From: Flavobacterium sp.
GTDB lineage: Bacteria > Bacteroidota > Bacteroidia > Flavobacteriales > Flavobacteriaceae
Reading direction: 5' to 3'
Assembly: GCF_027484705.1 (NCBI RefSeq)
Contig: NZ_JAIXSL010000007.1
Span: 186,001 to 250,000 of the forward strand
Length of the DNA stretch: 64,000 nucleotides
Under the pieces are notes generated by a model, which searched no databases, was not told the origin of the DNA, and was given only the letters and a program-made list of their open reading frames with translations. Made by a program: the position numbers and the translations under genes. Positions 53,047 to 62,739 of the stretch are shown piece by piece (position 1 is the stretch's first letter; every line of letters starts with the position of its first letter).

Positions 53047-54546
53047 TTATTTTACTTCCTGCATTAGTTTTTTAATTAATGGTGTAAATACGATCAGTAC
53101 CACACCGGCAATCAATGCGTAAATCGCCAGCTGATAATAGCCGTCGGTATAGCCTTGTAATTTAGTAAGTAGTGAAGCATTTTCATCAGGTGACGACATT
53201 CCAGCTCCGAGCAATCCAGCAGCGTATTGGCCGTAAGCACTCGCCAGAAACCACATTCCCATCATCATTCCCGAAAGTCTTTTGGGCGATAATTTGGTCA
53301 TGATTGACAAACCTATTGGTGACAAACAAAGTTCTCCGAAAGTAATCACCAGATAAGCCAGCGTGAATACATTCAAAGAAGTGATTCCATTGACATCGGC
53401 AAAAAACCTAGTGTAATAAAACACATAAAAGGCTGCTGCCAAAAACAAAAAGCCCAGTCCGAATTTGATGACGGTATTAGGTTCAAGTTTCTTTTTGGCC
53501 ATGGCGAGCCAGATCAACCCGAGGATTGGGCTGAAAATAATCACAAACAGTGAATTCGCCGTATTGTTGATGATGTTCGGATTGATTTCAAAAAATAACA
53601 AATTGGGATGGAGATTGTCCTTCGCAAAAAGTGCCAACGAACCGCCACTTTGCTCGAAGAAAGCCCAAAAGATGATGGAGAAAATGATGAAAACAAAAGC
53701 CGCGATAAGCTTTTTCTGCGCTTTGATTTCGTGTTCTTTATAGGTTTCAAATAAAAAATAAAGAATCGCCAATGGCCCGATGGTGTACATAAAATAATCG
53801 GTATAATCGGTATTCTTAATCATCATAAAGATGAGTGGAATGCTGATTAACGAACCGATATAAACGGCTAGTTCTTTAGTAGTTCTTTTTGATTTTGGCA
53901 ATTCAATTAATGGCGAATCACCTATTGGCCCTAGTGATTTTTTTGTCAACATGAAAGTGACCAAACCAATCACCATCACAACAGCTGCTGATAAAAAGGA
54001 ATAACTCCAGCCATAATCTTTGCTGGTTCCGAAATAAACGCAAACCGCTCCGCCCAATAAGGCTCCGATATTAATCCCGGAATAGAACAATCCGAAACCG
54101 GCATCGCGTCGGCTGTCATCTTCATGATACAATTCGCCGACCATCGAAGAAATATTAGGTTTGAAAAAACCTGTTCCGATAATAGACAAAGTAATCCCTA
54201 AATAGAACATTTCCTGAGGCGAGAATGCGATGAGTAAATTCCCTAAAATCATCACAATGCCGCCAAATACCAGCGATTTTTTAAACCCTAATATTTTGTC
54301 AGCAAAAATTCCGCCTATAAAAGTGAAGGCATAAACAAAAGCCTGAATTGCTCCGTATTTAAGGTTCGCTTCTTTATCAGAAAGTGACAAACCCAGCACC
54401 TGATCGGCCATGAAAATCGTCAAAACACCGCGCATCCCATAGAAACAAAAGCGTTCCCACATTTCTACTAAAAACAAATACCAAAGTTGTTTTGGGTATT
54501 TGCCTTCAAAATTCTGAATTTGTTCTAAGGTTAGATTTTGTTCCAT
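53047..54546 (-). CDS. POT-family proton-coupled oligopeptide transporter (POT1)
   Basis: This 499-residue major-facilitator protein has about 14 helices. It shows the POT proton-coupling motif ExxER in EMWERFCFYGMRG, the GGIFADKILGFKKSLV loop, FFKPNISSMVGELY, the helix-7 FFEQSGGSL with its glutamate, and FGELCLSPIGLSI in helix 10. It imports di- and tripeptides across the inner membrane with protons. It lies 10 nt after POT2 on the same strand, so the two are co-transcribed. Confidence 0.95.
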   Translation of the reverse strand: MEQNLTLEQIQNFEGKYPKQLWYLFLVEMWERFCFYGMRGVLTIFMADQVLGLSLSDKEANLKYGAIQAFVYAFTFIGGIFADKILGFKKSLVFGGIVMILGNLLIAFSPQEMFYLGITLSIIGTGFFKPNISSMVGELYHEDDSRRDAGFGLFYSGINIGALLGGAVCVYFGTSKDYGWSYSFLSAAVVMVIGLVTFMLTKKSLGPIGDSPLIELPKSKRTTKELAVYIGSLISIPLIFMMIKNTDYTDYFMYTIGPLAILYFLFETYKEHEIKAQKKLIAAFVFIIFSIIFWAFFEQSGGSLALFAKDNLHPNLLFFEINPNIINNTANSLFVIIFSPILGLIWLAMAKKKLEPNTVIKFGLGFLFLAAAFYVFYYTRFFADVNGITSLNVFTLAYLVITFGELCLSPIGLSIMTKLSPKRLSGMMMGMWFLASAYGQYAAGLLGAGMSSPDENASLLTKLQGYTDGYYQLAIYALIAGVVLIVFTPLIKKLMQEVK

Positions 54547-54556
54547 AAAGAGTAGC

Positions 54557-56218
54557 TTAATTGATTCCTTTTTCTTTCATGACTTTATTGAGTTGTTTGA
54601 GCAGGATGAACATCAACACGGTGGCCGACATCAATAATGCAAAATTGACCCAAAAGAAGTCGGTTTTGTCTTCGTAAGTATCCCAAAGACTGGCGAGCAC
54701 GCCGCTCAATTTGTTTCCGATCGAGGTCGATAAAAACCAACCACCCATCATCAGTGAAGTGATATTTCTCGGGCTTAGTTTCGAAACTACCGACAATCCC
54801 ATCGGGCTTAAAAACAATTCACCTATGGTAATCACGCCGTAATTCGCGACGAGCCACCAAACGCTTACTTTCTCCGCGCCGTTACCACCTGCATTTACAG
54901 CGGCGACCATGACCAAAACTGACAAGGCTGAGATTAATAAGCCGAAAGCGATTTTTGTTGGTGTTGAAGGTTCTTTTTTTCGTGATCTTAAAAATGTGAA
55001 GAAAGCCACCACGAGCGGCGTCAGAATAATGACCCATCCCGGATTGATGGATTGACTCAAATTGGTTGCCCATAAACTTACTTTTGAATTTTCTTCCGGC
55101 AGTTTTTCTTGATCAACGTTTCTAAAATATACCGGATAATCGACTACTTTTTTAACAACTCCATTTTCTTTTTGAAGTCGAAAGCTGGCATCATATAATT
55201 CGACAGAATCTTTTTTAAAATCGACTTCCTTCGCCAACTTCAAACCATTGAATACTTTTTCGGTGGTTCCTGTAATTTGTCGGTCTGTGTAACGATCCGC
55301 CCAAGTGGTCAGCGCAGAACCATTGAGTTTGAAAACCGCCCAAAACAATATAACTACGGCAAAAATAGACAGCAATGCTCCGATAGGTCGTTTGTCGTCG
55401 GGTTTGGCTTTGAAATACAAACTGGCATAAAAAAAGATAACCGGAATGCAAGCAAAAATAAAGGCATCCGTGCTATCGGAACCAAAAATATAAGCATCCG
55501 GATTCACTTCTGAAGTTACGCCCTTGAGCATCCAACCAATGATTCCAAAAATAACAGATGGCAATAGTATAAAAAGCACAATTTTATAAAAAGGCATATC
55601 GCCTTCTTGCGTTCCTTTTTTCTGGTCATAACCTTGGTAGTGTTTCGATCCGAGAACGAATACCAAAACACCGATAAACATTCCGATACCGGCAGCCATA
55701 AAAGCATACTGCCAGCCTAAAAGAATCTGTAGTGCGGCACCGAAGAAATTACAGATGAAAGCGCCTACATTGATTCCCATATAGAAAATATTGTAGCCTT
55801 CGTCTTTCTTGTCTTTGTATTCTTGTTTCGAATAGAAATTCCCTAATAGCGTTGAAATGTTGGGTTTGAAAAAACCATTGCCCAGTATTACAAAAGTCAT
55901 CGCAACATATAAGATTGTAATGTTGTGAATTCCCATCATGAAATAACCGATGCCCATTAAAATTCCACCGAAAATAATCGATTTTTTATAGCCGAAATAA
56001 CGATCTGCCACCAAACCTCCAATGAATGGCGTCAGAAATACTAATGCGATGAAAGTACCATATAAATCAGAAGCTTCTTTTTCGGTCATCGCAAAACCGG
56101 CTTCCACGTCTTTGAGATACAACGTGAAAATTCCAATCATCAAATAATAGCCGAAACGCTCCCACATTTCGGATAAGAATAAATACGGTAAGGCTTTCGG
56201 GTGTTTACTCCACATCAT
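54557..56218 (-). CDS. POT-family transporter with altered helix 7 and a long extra loop (POT2)
   Basis: The 553-residue protein has the POT signatures EMWERFGYYLMIG, GGLVADRYFGYKKS, FFKPNISTLLGNFY and IGELFLSPMGLSV. It differs from its two neighbours in two ways. In helix 7 the FEQ(S/A)G segment reads FKLNG, so the usual glutamate is lysine. After it, about 75 extra residues (from around TDRQITGTTEKVF to NSKVSLWATNLSQ) form a soluble loop absent from POT1 and POT3. Peptide import is likely, but coupling or substrate may differ. Two adjacent ATGs are possible starts. Confidence 0.94.
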   Translation of the reverse strand: MMWSKHPKALPYLFLSEMWERFGYYLMIGIFTLYLKDVEAGFAMTEKEASDLYGTFIALVFLTPFIGGLVADRYFGYKKSIIFGGILMGIGYFMMGIHNITILYVAMTFVILGNGFFKPNISTLLGNFYSKQEYKDKKDEGYNIFYMGINVGAFICNFFGAALQILLGWQYAFMAAGIGMFIGVLVFVLGSKHYQGYDQKKGTQEGDMPFYKIVLFILLPSVIFGIIGWMLKGVTSEVNPDAYIFGSDSTDAFIFACIPVIFFYASLYFKAKPDDKRPIGALLSIFAVVILFWAVFKLNGSALTTWADRYTDRQITGTTEKVFNGLKLAKEVDFKKDSVELYDASFRLQKENGVVKKVVDYPVYFRNVDQEKLPEENSKVSLWATNLSQSINPGWVIILTPLVVAFFTFLRSRKKEPSTPTKIAFGLLISALSVLVMVAAVNAGGNGAEKVSVWWLVANYGVITIGELFLSPMGLSVVSKLSPRNITSLMMGGWFLSTSIGNKLSGVLASLWDTYEDKTDFFWVNFALLMSATVLMFILLKQLNKVMKEKGIN

Positions 56219-56228
56219 TTATGGTTTT

Positions 56229-56263
56229 AAAAAACAAACCTACAAGAAGTCCTTGTAGGTTTG
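56229..56263 (-). terminator. Terminator-like hairpin 10 nt before the POT2 start
   Basis: On the minus strand CAAACCTACAAG pairs perfectly with CTTGTAGGTTTG (12 bp, 5-nt loop) and is followed by TTTTTT. POT2 starts about 10 nt later, so this hairpin would have to be read through for POT2-POT1 to be transcribed from POT3. Confidence 0.85.
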
Positions 56264-56291
56264 AAAGATATAAAAATATTTTAAAAGTATA

Positions 56292-57815
56292 TTATCTGTT
56301 TTCAACTTCTAAATCAACACCCTCAACATGGTCGTTGTGCATGCGTTTTTCCAACCAAGAGCTTAGCACAAACAAGATGGCTGCTGCCGCTCCGGACATA
56401 ATGATGAACAAGATGAAAAACTCATAAAGGTTGTTAATTTGAAATCCTATGAAATGGGTTGCTCCTCCTGTTCCATCTTCTCCTCCAGGAATTAATGCGC
56501 TTAATGTTCCTGCAAATTTATTTGCCGCAGCATTGGCCAAAAACCAAGTTCCCATCATCAAAGAGGACAAACGCAACGGTGCTAATTTAGAAACCATCGA
56601 CAATCCGATTGGTGACAAGCATAATTCTCCCATGGTGTGGATGATATACAAACCAATCAACCACCACATAGAAACTTTATCTTCTACGCCCAAACCTTTC
56701 ACGGCAATCGCAATAACCACATAGCCTAAAGCTACCAACCCTAACCCGATTGCCATTTTTTTAGGCGATGATGGTTCTAATTTTCTGGCGTATAAAAATC
56801 CCCAAACGATGGTGAATATCGGAGCCAATGATATTACTGCCAACGGATTTACAGATTGGAAATAAGACGCAGGCATTTCCCAACCAAAAATGGTTCTGTC
56901 GGTTTGTCTGTCCGCGAACAACGTCAATGATGCGCCGGCTTGCTCGAAAGCGCCCCAAAAGAAAATAACAAAAAATGCCAAAATGAATATCACCGTAATT
57001 CTTTGGGTTTCAATTTTTGTCAAGCTTTTATCGCTGAATATCATGATGGGCATGGCTACCATTGCTCCATAAATAAAATAACTGATGATATCCGTATCGC
57101 TGTTGAACATTTGTTTGAAATTCAACATAAAAAAGATAATCGCAATCGAACCCACAATCATTCCTATGCTTTTGGCATCTAATTTTTTTACAGGCAGACC
57201 AATATGTTTTCCTTCTTCAGAAATAAGGTATTTTTTTTGTCCTAAAACGAAAGCTACCAAACCTAACAACATTCCAACACCGGCTGCCAAGAATCCCCAT
57301 TTGAAATCCATCGAACCGCAAACCAAAGGCGAAAAGAAAGCCCCTAAATTGATTCCCATATAGAAAATCGTAAACGCACTATCGATTCTTCTGTCGTTCG
57401 CAGGATACAACTGCCCTACCATCGTAGAAATATTCGGTTTGAAGAATCCGTTTCCGATGATGATTGCTGTAAGTCCCATCCACATGATTGAAACGCCTCC
57501 ATTGGCGCCGGCTGAAGCACTCAAAAACATACAAAACTGACCGATCGCCATCAATAATCCTCCGATGATAATACTACGTCTGTTTCCTAAAAATTTATCA
57601 CATAAATAACCTCCCAAAAGTGGCGTCAAATAGACCAATCCCGTATAACTACCGTAAATTTGGGATGCATCGGCATCTTTCATCAACAATATTTTAGTCA
57701 TGAAAAGAATAAAAATCGCCCGCATTCCGTAATAACTAAATCGTTCCCACATTTCTGTAAAGAATAAGAAATAGAGTCCTTTTGGATGTCCTGTTTTTAC
57801 TTGAGTTTCTGCCAT
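56292..57815 (-). CDS. POT-family proton-coupled oligopeptide transporter (POT3)
   Basis: The 507-residue protein has EMWERFSYYGMRAIF, GGYLCDKFLGNRRSI, FFKPNISTMVGQLY, the helix-7 AFEQAGASL and MGELCLSPIGLSM, all standard POT signatures. About 14 helices are visible. It follows the dipeptidyl peptidase gene by 36 nt on the same strand, so the peptidase that makes dipeptides and the importer for them are probably in one transcript. A strong hairpin separates it from POT2. Confidence 0.96.
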   Translation of the reverse strand: MAETQVKTGHPKGLYFLFFTEMWERFSYYGMRAIFILFMTKILLMKDADASQIYGSYTGLVYLTPLLGGYLCDKFLGNRRSIIIGGLLMAIGQFCMFLSASAGANGGVSIMWMGLTAIIIGNGFFKPNISTMVGQLYPANDRRIDSAFTIFYMGINLGAFFSPLVCGSMDFKWGFLAAGVGMLLGLVAFVLGQKKYLISEEGKHIGLPVKKLDAKSIGMIVGSIAIIFFMLNFKQMFNSDTDIISYFIYGAMVAMPIMIFSDKSLTKIETQRITVIFILAFFVIFFWGAFEQAGASLTLFADRQTDRTIFGWEMPASYFQSVNPLAVISLAPIFTIVWGFLYARKLEPSSPKKMAIGLGLVALGYVVIAIAVKGLGVEDKVSMWWLIGLYIIHTMGELCLSPIGLSMVSKLAPLRLSSLMMGTWFLANAAANKFAGTLSALIPGGEDGTGGATHFIGFQINNLYEFFILFIIMSGAAAAILFVLSSWLEKRMHNDHVEGVDLEVENR

Positions 57816-57851
57816 TTTAGTTTGGTTTTAGTTTTGTTTTGGTTAATGTAA

Positions 57852-60023
57852 TTATAGATTTTCTTTAATGAAATTCGTCATTTTGTTGAACAACTGTATT
57901 CTCGTTTTTCCACCAAAAATGCCGTGGTTTTTATCAGGATAAATCTGCGAATCGAATTGTTTGTTCGCCTGAATCAGCGCTTCCATCATCTGCATCGAAT
58001 TTTGCACATGCACATTATCATCGCCCGAGCCATGAATCAAAAGAAATTTTCCTTTGAGTTTCTCTACATGATTGATCGGCGAATTGTCATCATAACCGCT
58101 CGCGTTTTCCTGCGGCGTCTGCATATAACGTTCCGTGTAAATGCTGTCATAGAATCTCCAGTTCGTCACCGGTGCCACGGCAATCGCCATTTTGAATACA
58201 TCAGCACCTTTCATAATACAGTTTGACGCCATGAATCCTCCGTAACTCCAGCCCCAGATTCCGATTCTTGCCGGATCGACGTAAGGATAACTTCCGATAA
58301 CTTTCGCAGCATCAATCTGATCTTCAACTTCGAATTTCCCCAATTGTTTCTGCGTGCATTTTTTGAAATCCGCGCCTTTGTAACCGGTTCCGCGTCCATC
58401 AACACAAGCTACGATATACCCATTTTGGGCTAGCATCGCAAACCAATAATCATCGGTCGTGTTCCATTCGTTGTTCACTTGCTGCGAACCCGGGCCCGAA
58501 TATTGGTACATGAACACGGGATATTTTTTTGAAGCGTCAAAATCTTTAGGCTTGATCATCCAGGCGTTGAGCGAGTTTCCTTTAGCCGTTTTCAGAACGA
58601 AAAATTCTTTCAAAGGCATATTGTAGGCTTTGAGTTTGGTCGAAAGCGCTTCGTTGTTCTCAATGACTTTAATTTGTTTTCCGGTTTTGGATTCATTCAA
58701 GGTATAAACCGTCGGTTGGGCCGCACTCGAAAAAGAGTTGATGAAGTATTGGAAATTCGGGCTGAAAGTAGCGCCATTCGTTCCGGTTTGTGAAGTCAGA
58801 CGAGTCTTGTTTTTTCCGTCGATGCCAATGCGGTAGACATCACGGTTGATTGAGCCATTTTCAACGGATTGGTAAAAAACCGTATTCGATTTCTCATCCA
58901 GACCGTAATAATTCGTGATTTCCCAATTGCCTTTGGTCACCTGATTTTTGAGTTTTCCGGTTTTGTCGTACAGATAAATGTGATTGAAGCCATCTTTCTC
59001 GCTCGTCCAGATGAAACTGTTGTCTTTGAGGAACGTCAGGTTATCAGTCACATCCACGTAAGCTTTATCTTTTTCGTTCAGCACCACTTTTGCAGTTCCC
59101 GAAACGCCATCAATGAACAGCAAATCAAGGTTGTCCTGGTGGCGGTTCAACACTTGTGCGGATAAGACATTGGCGTCATTCGTCCATTTCATTCTGGCAA
59201 TGTAGAAATCATTGTAGTTGCCGAGGTTGATGTCTTTTTTGGCGGCTGTCGCTACATCATAAAGATGTAATGAAACGACTGAATTCTTCTCGCCCGCTTT
59301 CGGATATTTGAAAGTTTCAACGGTCGGATACAAATCTTTATGGAACATCGACATCGAAAATTCCGGAACGAGGCTTTCATCAAAACGGATAAAGGCGAGT
59401 TTTTTGCTGTCTGCGCTCCAGTCGAAAGCCCTTACGAAAGCGAATTCCTCTTCATAAACCCAATCGGTAATGCCGTTGATGATGGCATTTTTCTTTCCGT
59501 CAGTGGTAATTTGTGTCGATTTTTTTGAAGCGATATCATACACGTACAAATTGTTCTCTTTGCCATAAGCGATCTTCTTTCCATCAGGTGAAAAGGTCGG
59601 TTCCTGTACCTGAAAGTCAAACAATTTCGTTAAGGTTTTTGCGGTAATATCGTATAGAAAATAGTCAGCGGTAAAGGAATGTCTGAAAATCTGATTGGAA
59701 CCGTTCGCTATTAAAATCATTTTCTCATCAGCGCTGAACGTATAACTGTCAATGCCTTCGGTGAGTTCTTTGTAGTTTTTGGAATCGATCAAGGTCGATA
59801 CTTTGTTCAAAGTCGCAAAATCGTATAAGTCGATCTGCATCGATTTCGTGGCGCGGTCATAATTGAGTACCGTATATTGGTTGGTGTTTTTTAAGGATTG
59901 CAATTCGTCCATTCCTTTGGCTCGGAAGGTTCCCGAATAAATCGATTCGACGGTAATTTTTTCCTGAGCGACGGCAGAAAAACAAAGAAAAAGAAGCGCA
60001 ACAATCAGTTGATTTGATTTCAT
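57852..60023 (-). CDS. Dipeptidyl peptidase IV-like serine peptidase (family S9)
   Basis: The 723-residue protein has a signal peptide (MKSNQLIVALLFLCFSAVAQ), an eight-bladed propeller and a C-terminal alpha/beta hydrolase. The double-glutamate signature is DWVYEEEFAF; the catalytic triad is Ser593 in GWSYGGFM, the aspartate in HGSGDDNVH and the histidine in DKNHGIFGG. DPP4-type enzymes remove X-Pro or X-Ala dipeptides from peptide N-termini in the periplasm. The three POT genes downstream fit the uptake of those products. The spacer 60024-60154 has no perfect promoter box. Confidence 0.95.
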   Translation of the reverse strand: MKSNQLIVALLFLCFSAVAQEKITVESIYSGTFRAKGMDELQSLKNTNQYTVLNYDRATKSMQIDLYDFATLNKVSTLIDSKNYKELTEGIDSYTFSADEKMILIANGSNQIFRHSFTADYFLYDITAKTLTKLFDFQVQEPTFSPDGKKIAYGKENNLYVYDIASKKSTQITTDGKKNAIINGITDWVYEEEFAFVRAFDWSADSKKLAFIRFDESLVPEFSMSMFHKDLYPTVETFKYPKAGEKNSVVSLHLYDVATAAKKDINLGNYNDFYIARMKWTNDANVLSAQVLNRHQDNLDLLFIDGVSGTAKVVLNEKDKAYVDVTDNLTFLKDNSFIWTSEKDGFNHIYLYDKTGKLKNQVTKGNWEITNYYGLDEKSNTVFYQSVENGSINRDVYRIGIDGKNKTRLTSQTGTNGATFSPNFQYFINSFSSAAQPTVYTLNESKTGKQIKVIENNEALSTKLKAYNMPLKEFFVLKTAKGNSLNAWMIKPKDFDASKKYPVFMYQYSGPGSQQVNNEWNTTDDYWFAMLAQNGYIVACVDGRGTGYKGADFKKCTQKQLGKFEVEDQIDAAKVIGSYPYVDPARIGIWGWSYGGFMASNCIMKGADVFKMAIAVAPVTNWRFYDSIYTERYMQTPQENASGYDDNSPINHVEKLKGKFLLIHGSGDDNVHVQNSMQMMEALIQANKQFDSQIYPDKNHGIFGGKTRIQLFNKMTNFIKENL

Positions 60024-60154
60024 AGATAAAATGGAATATAAAAACCGTCAATTTTAGTGAAAATTTTGGATATAACGGCAGTTTTTTCTGTTAAATGCAA
60101 TTTTCAACGGAACTGTCACATGCTTTTTTCGATTTTATCTGTTTTCAAGCCAAC

Positions 60155-61234
60155 TTATCCAAACAAAGAGAATTGCCCGCCTTTGTATTGTTCGTACAAC
60201 GATTTGTTAAGTGGTGGAAATTGCTTCCCGGCAAAGTATTTTTTTCGCGCCAAAGCCACTTGTGACCGGATCATTTCAGCGAGTTCGCCTTCACCACGCA
60301 TGCGGTTTCCCCAACGGCTGTCGTTGAGCGTTCCGCCATGACATTCGGCAATCTGATGCAATACTTTATCGGCTCGATCGGGCATGGCTTTGCGGATCCA
60401 GTCGCTAAAAATTTCGCCAATCGCTCCATTGAGACGCACCACTGTATAAGCAATCGACAAAGCTCCGGCTTCCGAAACCGCTTTGGCCATCGGCAGGATT
60501 TCATGGCTGTTGATTCCGGGAATAATCGGTGCCAGCATCACATTGACCGGAATGCCATTTTCGGAAAGCAACTTCACGGTTTCTATTCTTTTTTTGATCG
60601 TTGCCGTACGCGGTTCGACGAGCATTCTCGTCTTTTCTGAAAGCGAAGTGATGGAGATATTGACGCCGATCAGATTGTCTTTAGCGAGTTCTTTTAGAAT
60701 ATCAAGATCGCGCGCAATCAATGAATTTTTGGTGATAATCGCTACAGGATGGCGGTATTTAAGGAAAACTTCAAGGCATTTTCTCGTGATTTCAAATTGC
60801 CGTTCGGCGGGTTGATAGCAATCCGTATTTCCGGACATTACAATGGTGTGGGCTGTCCAGTTTTTACTTTTGAGTTTTTCCTCAAGCAGCTGCGGTGCAT
60901 TTTTCTTGACAAGGATTTTTCTTTCGAAATCGAGTCCGGCGCTGTAACCCCAATATTCGTGGCTGTTTCTCGCATAACAATAAATGCAGCCGTGTTCGCA
61001 GCCTTGGTACATGTTCATCGAAAAACCCATACCGACATCGGGGCTTTCGACTTTGTTGACGATGGTTTTAGGAAAGACTTCGAGAAAACTCGTTTTATTG
61101 CTCTCAGGCGCATCGCCTTCAACGGCGCAATAATTCAGGAAATCATCGAGCAGCTCGGTGGATTCCGAGAAAAAGCGGTTGTGCACATTCATTTGCGCGC
61201 CTCGTCCTTTGATATATGGGCTTTGTTCCTTCAT
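60155..61234 (-). CDS. PA0069 family radical SAM protein (SPL-like)
   Basis: The start is set at MKEQSPYIKGRGAQ, 29 codons inside the frame, as family members begin with KGRG. The 359-residue protein has the radical SAM cluster motif CxxxCxxC as CEHGCIYCYARNSHEYWG (Cys79, Cys83, Cys86) and further segments NTDCYQPAE, IITKNSLIARDLDIL and APIIPGIN. The family resembles spore photoproduct lyase, but the biochemical role is unknown. It diverges from the HMG-CoA reductase gene. Confidence 0.93.
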   Translation of the reverse strand: MKEQSPYIKGRGAQMNVHNRFFSESTELLDDFLNYCAVEGDAPESNKTSFLEVFPKTIVNKVESPDVGMGFSMNMYQGCEHGCIYCYARNSHEYWGYSAGLDFERKILVKKNAPQLLEEKLKSKNWTAHTIVMSGNTDCYQPAERQFEITRKCLEVFLKYRHPVAIITKNSLIARDLDILKELAKDNLIGVNISITSLSEKTRMLVEPRTATIKKRIETVKLLSENGIPVNVMLAPIIPGINSHEILPMAKAVSEAGALSIAYTVVRLNGAIGEIFSDWIRKAMPDRADKVLHQIAECHGGTLNDSRWGNRMRGEGELAEMIRSQVALARKKYFAGKQFPPLNKSLYEQYKGGQFSLFG

Positions 61235-61335
61235 AACTTCGATTGGGAAGTTACATTGGGAATCAAAGAAAACGAAATCGTTTGTGTTAAAAATTGGCCG
61301 TTGTTGATAAAATTTATGCACTTCAAACGAACCCT

Positions 61336-61360
61336 TATATTTGCTGAAAAGTTATCTTTG
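61336..61360 (+). promoter_or_regulatory. Two tandem TAnnTTTG boxes before the HMG-CoA reductase gene
   Basis: TATATTTG (61336-61343) and TATCTTTG (61353-61360) both match the -7 consensus. They are 32 and 15 nt before the ATG at 61375. Confidence 0.55.
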
Positions 61361-61374
61361 TCAAAAAAGATTGT

Positions 61375-62694
61375 ATGATGAACCAAGCCGTTTCCGGATT
61401 TTCCAAATTATCAAAAACTGAAAAAATCGAATGGATTGCAAGAACCTATTTCCCAAATCCTGCTGAAGCCACGGCACTTTTGAAAAACTACTGGAATTCC
61501 GATGCAGCCTTGCAAAAACTGCACGACGAGTTCATCGAAAATACCATTACCAATTTCTATTTGCCTTTGGGCGTGGCTCCCAATTTTGTCATCAATGGTA
61601 AAAACTACACGATTCCTATGGCGATTGAGGAAAGTTCCGTGGTAGCCGCAGCTTCAAAATCAGCGAAATTTTGGGCTACACGCGGCGGTTTTAAAGCTAC
61701 GGTTCTGAATACTGAAAAGATTGGTCAAGTACATTTCTTCTATACCGGCGAAGAAAAAAAATTGGAGGAATTCTTTGCTCAGATCAAACCGAAATTGTTT
61801 TCAGAGACCAAAAACATTACGAAAAACATGCAGAAACGCGGCGGCGGTATTCTCGATATTGAACTCAGAAACCAGACGCAAAAAATTCCAAATTATTTTC
61901 AATTGCACGCGACTTTTGAAACGAAAGATTCGATGGGCGCCAATTTTATCAATTCGTGTTTAGAGCAATTTTCAAAGACGTTTAAAGCCGAAGCACAAGC
62001 ATATGAACCGTTTTCAGACGATGAAAAAGACCTTCAGGTTGTAATGAGTATCTTGTCGAATTACGTTCCGAATTGCATCGTTCGCGCCGAAGTTTCCTGC
62101 CCGATTGCTGATTTGGCGGAGAAAAAAATTGAAAACCCGCAAGAGTTCGCTGAGAAATTTGTCCGTGCCGTGCGCATCGCTGAAGTCGAACCTTTCCGAG
62201 CCGTGACGCATAACAAAGGCATCATGAATGGAATCGATGCTGTCGTGCTGGCTACCGGAAATGATTTCCGCGCCGTCGAAGCCGGAATTCACGCTTACGC
62301 TTCACGAAATGGAAGTTACTCGAGCCTGTCACATGTCAAAATCGAAAATGATATCTTTACGTTCTGGATTGAAATCCCGTTGGCATTAGGTACGGTTGGC
62401 GGTTTGACTTCATTGCATCCGTTGGTGAAATTCTCTCTGGAAATGCTCGAGAAACCATCCGCCCAAGAATTGATGCAGATTGTTGCGGTTGCTGGTTTGG
62501 CTCAAAATTTTGCAGCATTACGATCCTTGACAACAACCGGAATTCAGGAAGGCCACATGAAAATGCATTTGAACAACATATTGAATCAGTTTCAAGCTAC
62601 AGCCGAGGAACGTCAGTTAATTAAAAACCATTTTAAGGATCATGTCGTGTCGCATGCCGCGGTCGTTGATTTTATTGGGCAGTTGAGAAAATAA
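61375..62694 (+). CDS. Hydroxymethylglutaryl-CoA reductase, class II type
   Basis: The 439-residue enzyme shows the class II pattern: IPMAIEESSVVAAASKSAKFW with the catalytic glutamate, VTHNKGIMNG with the lysine, GNDFRAVEAG with the aspartate, LALGTVGGLTSLHP, and EGHMKMHLNN with the histidine. It interconverts HMG-CoA and mevalonate with NAD(P)H. In Flavobacteria, where isoprenoids are made through mevalonate, this would be the biosynthetic reductase. A mevalonate-pathway-like kinase follows. The first two codons are both ATG, so either could be used. Confidence 0.95.
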   Translation: MMNQAVSGFSKLSKTEKIEWIARTYFPNPAEATALLKNYWNSDAALQKLHDEFIENTITNFYLPLGVAPNFVINGKNYTIPMAIEESSVVAAASKSAKFWATRGGFKATVLNTEKIGQVHFFYTGEEKKLEEFFAQIKPKLFSETKNITKNMQKRGGGILDIELRNQTQKIPNYFQLHATFETKDSMGANFINSCLEQFSKTFKAEAQAYEPFSDDEKDLQVVMSILSNYVPNCIVRAEVSCPIADLAEKKIENPQEFAEKFVRAVRIAEVEPFRAVTHNKGIMNGIDAVVLATGNDFRAVEAGIHAYASRNGSYSSLSHVKIENDIFTFWIEIPLALGTVGGLTSLHPLVKFSLEMLEKPSAQELMQIVAVAGLAQNFAALRSLTTTGIQEGHMKMHLNNILNQFQATAEERQLIKNHFKDHVVSHAAVVDFIGQLRK

Positions 62695-62739
62695 GCTTTA
62701 GTTTCTTCCGTTTACAATAATTCAGGAGAAGCTGATCTT

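Noticed and set aside
53047..57815. Recent tandem triplication of one POT gene
   Set aside because: The three proteins differ throughout, in loop lengths and in helix 7, and no long identical DNA is visible, so any duplication is old.
60749..61378. Plus-strand ORF of 209 codons opposite the radical SAM gene
   Set aside because: It mirrors the conserved cysteine-motif region on the other strand; the radical SAM protein is clearly the real product.
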